A stretch of DNA of 64,000 nt from Prosopocoilus inquinatus (Eukaryota > Arthropoda > Insecta > Coleoptera > Lucanidae): assembly GCA_036172665.1 (NCBI GenBank), contig CM069877.1, positions 10,932,501 to 10,996,500 on the forward strand. Reading direction: 5' to 3'. Of the stretch, positions 57,755 to 64,000 are shown piece after piece. The notes beneath the pieces were generated by a model that saw nothing but the letters and a program-made list of their open reading frames with translations, was not told the DNA's origin and ran no database searches. How positions within the stretch are numbered: the first letter of the stretch is position 1; every line of letters begins with the position of its first letter. A program made the position numbers and the translations under genes.

Positions 57755-57925
57755 TGACAAATTTTTCGGATTTTTTTTCAACCCTCAATCGTCGTCCTAG
57801 CGCCAAAATAAATGGCGCTGCGCAAAAGTGTGGGGAACGATACGTCGCCGCCCGTTTTGCACTCTGGTGTCCACCAAGGTCGGCGCAGGTCCGTATGTTG
57901 AAAAATGACCCTTTTTCAACCTAGT
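57755..57925 (+). repeat. Block X, copy 1
   Basis: TTTTTCGGATTTTTTTTCAA, CGTCGTCCTAGCGCCAAAAT, GCGCTGCGCAAAAGTGTGGG and GCGCAGGTCCGTATGTTGAA recur at 58,700-58,885 and 62,265-62,440. Confidence 0.85.
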
Positions 57926-57936
57926 GAGGTTGCCGC

Positions 57937-59065
57937 CGCAAAAAAAATAAATCCGTTGGTTCACAAGCCGTGCCGCTTGAGTCGACGCCACACCAAGCGT
58001 AACGCTGAAATCGGGACTTAACCGGTGAGTCGAAAAAAGAAGAAGAACAAGAAGAAATGGTTCTAGCTTACGTGGTTGTCAAGAAAAAGACGGTTTTCCA
58101 CGACCCAAACGGATCCCACCTGCAATAGTTCCGGGACGTTCGAGGTTTTCCTTTCTAGGGCGTTGGCATTGTTAACATCAGGAGCAAAATAAAGAACGAG
58201 TCAAAAATCGGATTCGACAAACTTGAGTCAACGGGGGGGGGGGGGGGTAGTAGGTAGGCCCCATACAAGTTGCTTAAAAAAGGGGAAAACAACAGCAAAT
58301 TAATAAAACGCCAAGTACAAAGCGAAAACGTGAACAGCAAATGGCGTGCGCTCGTACAAGAGACGGAAAAGGAGAAAAAGACTCACCTCATGAAAAGCCC
58401 ATAAGCACAGCGGCCCCAGAAACTAGCGGGGAAAACTTCCTTGCGGTGTAAAAGCCCCCTCCCCTCAAAAAAAAAAGAACGGGGGCCCACTTAAACTTCC
58501 AATATAACACAAAATTGACCAACACCGCAAGCGACGTGCGTAAATCAAGTGAAGTCAGCGCCTGCCCATTCAAAGGCAGGCGCAACCATGCCTCAAACGG
58601 GACGTGCTCCACGATCTTGCGGCCAACGACCGAACTCGCAACAGCAATTGGAGACACACTCCTTCAACACAAAAAGAAAACTGTAACACCCGTTTGTCGG
58701 GTAGATCAATTTTCCGGATTTCTTTTCAACGCTTAAATGTCGTCTTACCGCCAAAATAAAATTTACAATGACGCTGCGCAAAAGCATGGGGAATGCGACG
58801 CCGCCGCCTGTTTAGCGCTCCGGTGCCCGCCAAGGCGGGCGCAGGTCCGTATTCTGAAAAATGACCCTTTTTCAACCCATGAGAAATTCCAGAGGCCGCG
58901 TTCTCTTATCGAATCAGGACGACACGCGGAGAGCAGACGTACGACACGAGGGCCTCTCTGCCTGCCGAATTTGCGCCCCGAATCCGGTCCTGGATAAGGC
59001 CCGCGGCCCTTGAAATGCGATTCTCGAGAATTTTCGAGAAGTAGACGAAAATAATCATTTTCTGA
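57937..59065 (+). repeat. Duplicated block Y-X-Z, copy 1
   Basis: Y runs from GTTGCCGCCGCAAAAAAAAT to about 58,700, followed by X (58,700-58,885) and Z (to about 59,065). The whole recurs at 61,496-62,700 at about 85-90 percent by eye. Y holds the 9-bp perfect stem GCGCCTGCC..GGCAGGCGC at 58,558-58,583 and a G run of about 17 at 58,231. X also precedes Y, so Y is flanked by direct X repeats. Frames are open on both strands but differ between copies mostly by amino-acid-changing substitutions, and one copy has a stop, so I do not call a gene. Confidence 0.85.
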
Positions 59066-59099
59066 AAGTAAAGTAATTGACTAACGGAAGGTAACATCA

Positions 59100-59735
59100 A
59101 GCCCATCTATTTAAGAAGTTAAATCAACGAGCAGTTATAAATTTTCGATTTACCTTGTTTATGTTTTTGTGACGGTTAACTATTTTTATTTCACCTGTTT
59201 AACCGAGCCACGCACATCCAGCAAGACAGGTCGGTGCCATATTCTCATCAATCCGTTACAATTGGTGGCAGCGGTTGGATGTCGAAAATTCATGGGGATT
59301 GTCGAATAGTGTCGGATTTATTTAAGTAAGTCTCTGCGTTAAGACCTCAACCACGTAAAAGTCTCGCCATCGCGCCTCTAAATTAAAAACTGGAAAATCG
59401 CGCAGCGTTAAACTCCAATCAAGAGACCGCCCCGCCGATCGGAACCTCAAAGGAGATCCTAAAGTTAACATGGGCGCCGCATCTCTTTAGCAAGCGGGGT
59501 CAATTCACATTTGTAAATTCTCGATTCGATTTTTTAAAGTTGTTTATTGATCGTAAATTGGTTTGGTAAAAGTTAGGTTCGGCTTGCGCTGAATTTGTGA
59601 AGGTGCCCTCATATGATCTTTTATTACTTAATGCCGACTTAATCGAACCGAGTGCATCCAGCGAGACACATTCAGATCAGGGGAGCCACGTTCCTGTCAA
59701 TCCGATACAACCGGTGGCAGCGGTGGGATGCTGAA
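59100..59735 (+). mobile_element. Tandem LTR-leader pair with two PBS words
   Basis: PBS words at 59,263-59,280 (one mismatch) and 59,712-59,729 (first base changed) are 449 bp apart. Before each come TTTAACCGAGCCACGCACA or TTAATCGAACCGAGTGCATC, then CCAGC(A/G)AGACA, then CAATCCG(T/A)TACAA. After each comes ATGTCGAAAATTC or ATGCTGAAAATTCG. Confidence 0.75.
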
Positions 59736-60300
59736 AATTCGAAAAGTCGACGAATGGTGGGATTTATTTACTACCTGGAACCTCGCCCGACGTTTTATCA
59801 TCCGTAATAATTCTTCGTGTTCTGCATATTCGACGCCTGCTCGTAAAACATGCATCAATTCCAGAGTAATGCATAGATTAACCGCGACGATATATTTATT
59901 AAGATTACCGGCGTGTACAACAAGCCGAACGAACGAGCGCCACCGGTCGGGAATACTAATAAATCACATCGCAATTCCACCACCACTACACTAAGTTTTA
60001 TTGCGCGGGTAAATACGCCACCGGAAATTACCATTTATATTGTACGTCTGCCATATCTTTATTGGAGAACGCGCCGGCGGAATTTTAATTTAAATCTATC
60101 TGCGCTTTGGTCGCTTCTTCCATTGGCTTGCGCGCGCACGCGCACCTCCTCTCCCCGGAATGCACGTGTGTGATTGCGAACTTGTAATTACTGTTGTCTG
60201 GGGGCAATTACTCCCCCGGGCGTCGTTTCTTGCGATAGTTGAATACTAAAGATGAGATCAAATTAGATTAAAAAGCGGTTTTCTAAATAATTTTTTTTGT
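59736..60300. other. Unique sequence after the LTR-leader pair
   Basis: GC-richer with GCGCGCACGCGCACC near 60,130. No gene is recognised. Confidence 0.4.
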
Positions 60301-60310
60301 TCATTAATAA

Positions 60311-60328
60311 ATCCCACCGCTGCCACCA
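60311..60328 (-). mobile_element. Minus-strand tRNA-Leu PBS word, exact
   Basis: ATCCCACCGCTGCCACCA on the plus strand is the exact reverse complement of the PBS word, and is the 3' end of tRNA-Leu itself. Neighbouring sequence lacks the leader words seen elsewhere and has no tRNA body, so a tRNA gene is unlikely. It is more likely an inverted element remnant. Confidence 0.55.
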
Positions 60329-60689
60329 CCGGAAAAATTATGGAAATGCAATTACCCTCATTTATGTGTATGTGTATGCATTTCGTTGTTGGCGGTGCGC
60401 TCAGCAAGAGATTCTTCCAAGTTCTAAAGTTGTGGAAATTTTTATCAAATTTGAAAAAAAAAATTTCCAGGTTAGAATAGTTGAGAGCTTGCACCGAAAG
60501 ATGGAAGGAAGGATGGGGGGCAGGGTCGTTTCTTGGAGCTTTTTCCTTTTTTCTCGAAAGCAAAGCAATTCACGGAATAAAATAAAAAAAGAGAATCCCG
60601 CCCGTCCCCGATCACAGCAGCTCGTTAGCGGGGTGAAGAGATCGCGCGCGCGAGCTAAGGCAAGACGAAGATAATAAATCACTTAGTCT

Positions 60690-61190
60690 AACGACGCCGA
60701 CGCCCGTCGTAAATATAATCCATTAGATTTATTAATCGTACCAGCCAGTAACTTTATTAATTTACATAATTACACTGTATTTAATGCGAGATTGAATGAG
60801 TTGCGGCGCACGGTCTCGGCTTTGCTTGGGCGTCATCGATCCGCCCGCCGCCGCGCCGTAACGCGCCATTGTGCTTCACATAATTGAATATCAATTATTT
60901 ACAGCATCTATATTCATAGGGACGGCGCGAATTATTCTGCAGCCGCCGCCGCCGCCGCCAAAATGGCATGTAACAACTCGTTTATCCGAGCGAAAAAAAT
61001 AAAAGCCCCCCTTCCCACCCCCTCCAACAACACAATGTTTTACGTAACGCTAACGCTAATTAACGGACCCGGTGTCGGATTGTGTCATGCAAATCGACGT
61101 CGAAAGCCGGACCGGACTGTATTTATTATTGACGCGCTAAATCAATAACGCGCGTACGCTTTTTGCATGAAGCGCGCTCGTAATTAATGG
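60690..61190. promoter_or_regulatory. Candidate regulatory region (homeodomain/POU words)
   Basis: Non-repetitive, CpG-containing sequence with TAATTA at 60,767, 61,057 and 61,181, the POU octamer ATGCAAAT at 61,087-61,094, ATCAATTATTTAC near 60,890 and a GCC trinucleotide run near 60,944 next to AAAATGGC. Short frames across it are not coding-like. Regulatory role is inference from motif density only. Confidence 0.25.
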
Positions 61191-61495
61191 TCGATAAAAA
61201 AAATTCTAAATAACAAACGCCCTTTTTTTTTTAATTAACGAACTGATGTGACACGATCACAGGTTCGGTGACAATTCCGGAAAACATTGCAACAAGCACG
61301 ACAATCAGCAGCGTCGTGAAAAGAAAACGATCGTGATCGTTCAAATCGCTCTGAAGGAGCCTCAATTTAACAAGTAAAAACCGATACAAGTTAAATATAA
61401 CAAAGTGTAAACGGAACTTCAACAAGGATAATTACTCGTAAACCCCGAAAGAAATTAAGTAAACAGGCAAATGGTAGGGGTCCAACACAGTGGTG
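61191..61495. other. No feature recognised
   Basis: AT-rich stretch between the candidate regulatory region and the duplicated block. Confidence 0.4.
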
Positions 61496-62700
61496 GTTGC
61501 CGCCGCAAAAAAATAAATCCGTACGTTCACAAGCCATGCCGCTTGAATCGACGCCACACCCCTCGTAACGCTGAAGTCGGGACTCGAACAGAAGAAGACT
61601 GAGACAAAAATGGTTCGAGCTTACGTGGTTGTCAAGAAAAATACGGTTTTCCACGATCCAAACGGGTCCCACCTGCGATGGTTCCGGGACGTTCGAGCTT
61701 TTCCTCTTTAGGGCGTTGGCATTGTCAACGTCAGGAGCAAAAAAAAACGAGTCAAAAAGCTACGACGTCGGATTCGACAAACTTGAGTCAACAGGCTTCC
61801 TCACGAACGTGGGGTAGTAGATAGACCCCATACAAGTTGCTTTAAAAAGGAGAAAACAACAGCAAATTAATAAAACGCCACGAATAAAGCGAAAACGTAG
61901 ACAGCAAATGGCACTCGTACAAGAGATGGAAAAGGAGAAAAAAAACTCACCTCATGAAAAGCCCATGAGTACAGCGGCATCAGAAACAAATGGGGAAAAC
62001 TTCTTTGCGGTGCAAAAGCCCCCTCCCCTCAAAAAAAAAGAGAAAGGGGGCCCACTTAAACTTCCAATATAACACAAAATTGACCTACACCGTAAGCGAC
62101 GTGCGTAAATCAAGTGGAGTCAGCGCCTGCCCATTCAAAGGCAGGCGCAACCCTCCCTCAAACGGGACGTGCTCCACGATCTTGCGGCCAACGACCGAAC
62201 TCGCAACAACAATTGGAGACACACTCCTTCAACACAAAAAGAAAACTGTAAAACCCGTTTGTCGGGTGTCTTCAATTTTTCGGATTTTTTTCGAACCTTA
62301 AGCGTCGTCCTAGCGCTGAAACAGATTTTACAATGACTCTGCCAAAAAGTGCGGGGAACGCAACGCCGCCGCCCGTTTCGCGCTCCAGTGTCCGCCAGGG
62401 CAGGAACAGGCCCGTATTCTAAAAAGCGGCCCTTTTCAACCTTCAAAAAATTTCAGAGGTCGCGTTTCTCGTTTTTCCATCCAATCGGCACGAAACGCGT
62501 AAGGCAAGCGTATGGTACGAGGACTTCTTTGCCTGCCGGAGATACGCCCCGAATGGGGAAATCCTGGAAGGGGCCCACGTCCCATAGAATGCAATTTTCG
62601 AGAATTTTTTTCGTAAGCGATGATGATCATTTTCGGAAAGTTAAGCGTAATGACCAAAAACACGACGACCACGAGATGTAAGTTTTTCGGGAAGTGAGAG
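61496..62700 (+). repeat. Duplicated block Y-X-Z, copy 2
   Basis: Second copy of 57,937-59,065, in the same order and orientation. The GCGCCTGCC/GGCAGGCGC stem is retained at 62,123-62,148. The G run of copy 1 is absent, replaced by CTTCCTCACGAACGTGGGG. Confidence 0.85.
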
Positions 62701-63730
62701 ATCATGATCGTTTTACCGGAAGCGAGAGATTCTTACAGTTGCCTTTCCCAAGCACTAACTAACTAATTAACTAACCTAACCTAATATCGATTTGCAGTAG
62801 TTAATAATCTTGTCATCGAGATCTTGTGCTCTGATTGACCTTAAGCCTCCTAGACTTAAAAAATGACCGTGCAAAAGCAAAGTAAGTATCACGTCCACTT
62901 GAATTTATGAAGGCATAAAATAAATTAAACTATTTCGATTAGAGAATTTCGATTAGAGACGTGTGAATCGTCGTAATTCGGAATTACTGGTTCTGTTATT
63001 TTATCACGTAGATCGATGTACATATGATTATTACCTAGTTTGAGTGCGTTGCAAAAATCTTACGGCGCGCGGCGGAGGCTTCTAAAGTAGAAAATAAATT
63101 CACAACAATGTACTGCTTTAAAACTAATAAACGAACTCGATTCCCTCGTACCTCGTATGGCCCGAGCCAGCGCGGAGCGATAACCGTAAACACGAACGAG
63201 AGGCACTAAAACGTAAAACATAATATGGTTATGCACAAAGTACATGCGGCCTTAATCTTGAGCGCCTGGCGTTATGAGGGCGGCAGTGTTTGCGCTGCCT
63301 CCATGCCAGGTAATTAGCGCTCCTTCATCGCCCCTCTTTTAATCTTGATCCCTCGAGAGGCGGCGGCCCCCTCATGCGGGAGGCACTACATGCATCTCCG
63401 GTACGGAGAGGAGAATGCGGTTTCGTAACTTTTCAGACTAAACATCTCGCGACGGGATACACCGAGGCTGTTAATTGCCACCACCCTTTCTACTTTCTAC
63501 TCCGGAGGGAATTAAGAGGTAACGAAGGGCGTTTTCATTTCGTTCATTTGAGCTTAAGAGGACAAAAACAATTTCAGAGACAGTACAGAGTTTGATTAGG
63601 AAAGATATAATCCGACGAATCTTCCTGAGAAAGAAGGCATTCTACGCTCTCGCCTATAATGAATTGAAAAAGGTCAATTATAAATGTACGGACGAATAGG
63701 CCGTCCGGATGAAGAAATGGGGTTGATGGG
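62701..63730. other. Mostly unique sequence
   Basis: A CTAA/CCTAA run lies at about 62,754-62,785. 63,240-63,420 is GC-richer. No gene is recognised. Confidence 0.4.
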
Positions 63731-63734
63731 TAGA

Positions 63735-63938
63735 CCATGCCAGAGGGTAATGGTAACGGTGTCGGCGGAAAGTCCACGCCAGAGAGAAGTGGTAATGGTA
63801 TCGGCGAGAAGTCCACGCCAGAGAGAAGTGGTAATGGTCTCGGTGGGAAATCCAGGTCATAGAGGAATGGTTACGGTGTCGGCGGGAAGTCCACACCAGA
63901 GGAGAATGACAACGGTCTTGGTGGAAAGATCACTATAA
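63735..63938. repeat. 39-bp minisatellite
   Basis: About five units of GCCAGAGAGAAGTGGTAATG plus GTATCGGCGAGAAGTCCAC start at 63,739, 63,778, 63,817, 63,856 and 63,895, exactly 39 bp apart. Since 39 is a multiple of three and the unit lacks stops, 13-residue repeats are open in several frames on both strands. A coding role is possible but unsupported. Degraded units continue toward the window end. Confidence 0.9.
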
Positions 63939-64000
63939 TCGAAAACTGAAAGACCACGCCAGATAGAAAGATGTTGGCGAGAAGATCACGGCAGAAACTA

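Noticed and set aside
58388..58657. 89-residue minus-strand frame followed by a good GAG|GTGAGT donor-like site
   Set aside because: The second copy (61.9-62.3 kb) has an in-frame stop and a 1-base shift in a homopolymer, and most differences change the amino acid. The frame also closes just before the donor.
60311..60328. Plus-strand match to a tRNA-Leu 3' end as a possible tRNA gene
   Set aside because: No D-arm, anticodon arm or 5' acceptor strand precedes it. The genomic CCA also favours a PBS copied from a primer.
62750..62790. CCTAA-like run as an insect telomeric (TTAGG) remnant
   Set aside because: Only two CCTAA units occur within a longer CTAA run, so it is a simple microsatellite.
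1..64000. CRISPR arrays, operons or bacterial mobile elements
   Set aside because: The tandem repeats here lack CRISPR spacing and length. Sequence character and retroelement content are eukaryotic.

Overview
This is eukaryotic nuclear DNA, most likely from an arthropod and probably an insect. Reading frames are short and stop-rich. There are no operons, ribosome binding sites or long coding regions. The window holds palindromic DNA elements of the MITE type, a 5'-truncated non-LTR retrotransposon, and several satellite and minisatellite families. I recognise no conventional protein-coding gene. It looks like a large intron or an intergenic stretch with patches of GC-richer, CpG-containing sequence between repeats. 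The species cannot be named from what I see.

Layout: 0.3-0.85 kb, CACGTG palindromes including a 17-bp array. 1.4-2.1 kb, two copies of a CCAAT plus TGACGTCA block. 3.4-6.9 kb, a mosaic of repeats containing a spaced CCAAT/CCACGCC block, with inverted pieces at 13.9-16.3 kb. 8.1-8.5 kb, nested PIF/Harbinger-like MITEs. 8.6-8.8 kb, the only exon-like segment. 10.8-13.7 kb, a 280-345-bp tandem family. 18.4-21.7 kb, a roughly 680-bp satellite in higher-order arrangement, with a lone relic at 38.1 kb. 22.9 kb, a strong GC-rich hairpin. 26.7-32.0 kb, a 34-bp minisatellite joined to a palindromic MITE and split by a LINE fragment. 34.8-37.6 kb, AT-rich arrays with an inverted A-rich counterpart at 43.6-44.3 kb. 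39.8-43.0 kb, five tandem units of about 650 bp. 48.5-55.5 kb, minisatellites and a family present in both orientations, plus a fold-back repeat at 52.5-53.3 kb. 56-63 kb, LTR-leader-like fragments and a 1.1-kb duplicated block. 63.7 kb, a 39-bp minisatellite.

The strongest unifying signal is an 18-nt word, TGGTGGCAGCGGTGGGAT, found exactly or with 1-2 changes at 15 places between 9.9 and 60.3 kb. Its reverse complement ends in CCA and matches the 3' end of eukaryotic tRNA-Leu, so it reads as the primer-binding site of an LTR retrotransposon lineage. No gag or pol is present in the window. In the 39.8-43.0 kb array the site is part of every satellite unit, which suggests that a miniature LTR element (TRIM-like) became a tandem satellite. 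Most other observations are descriptions of repeat structure rather than evidence for a new functional system.
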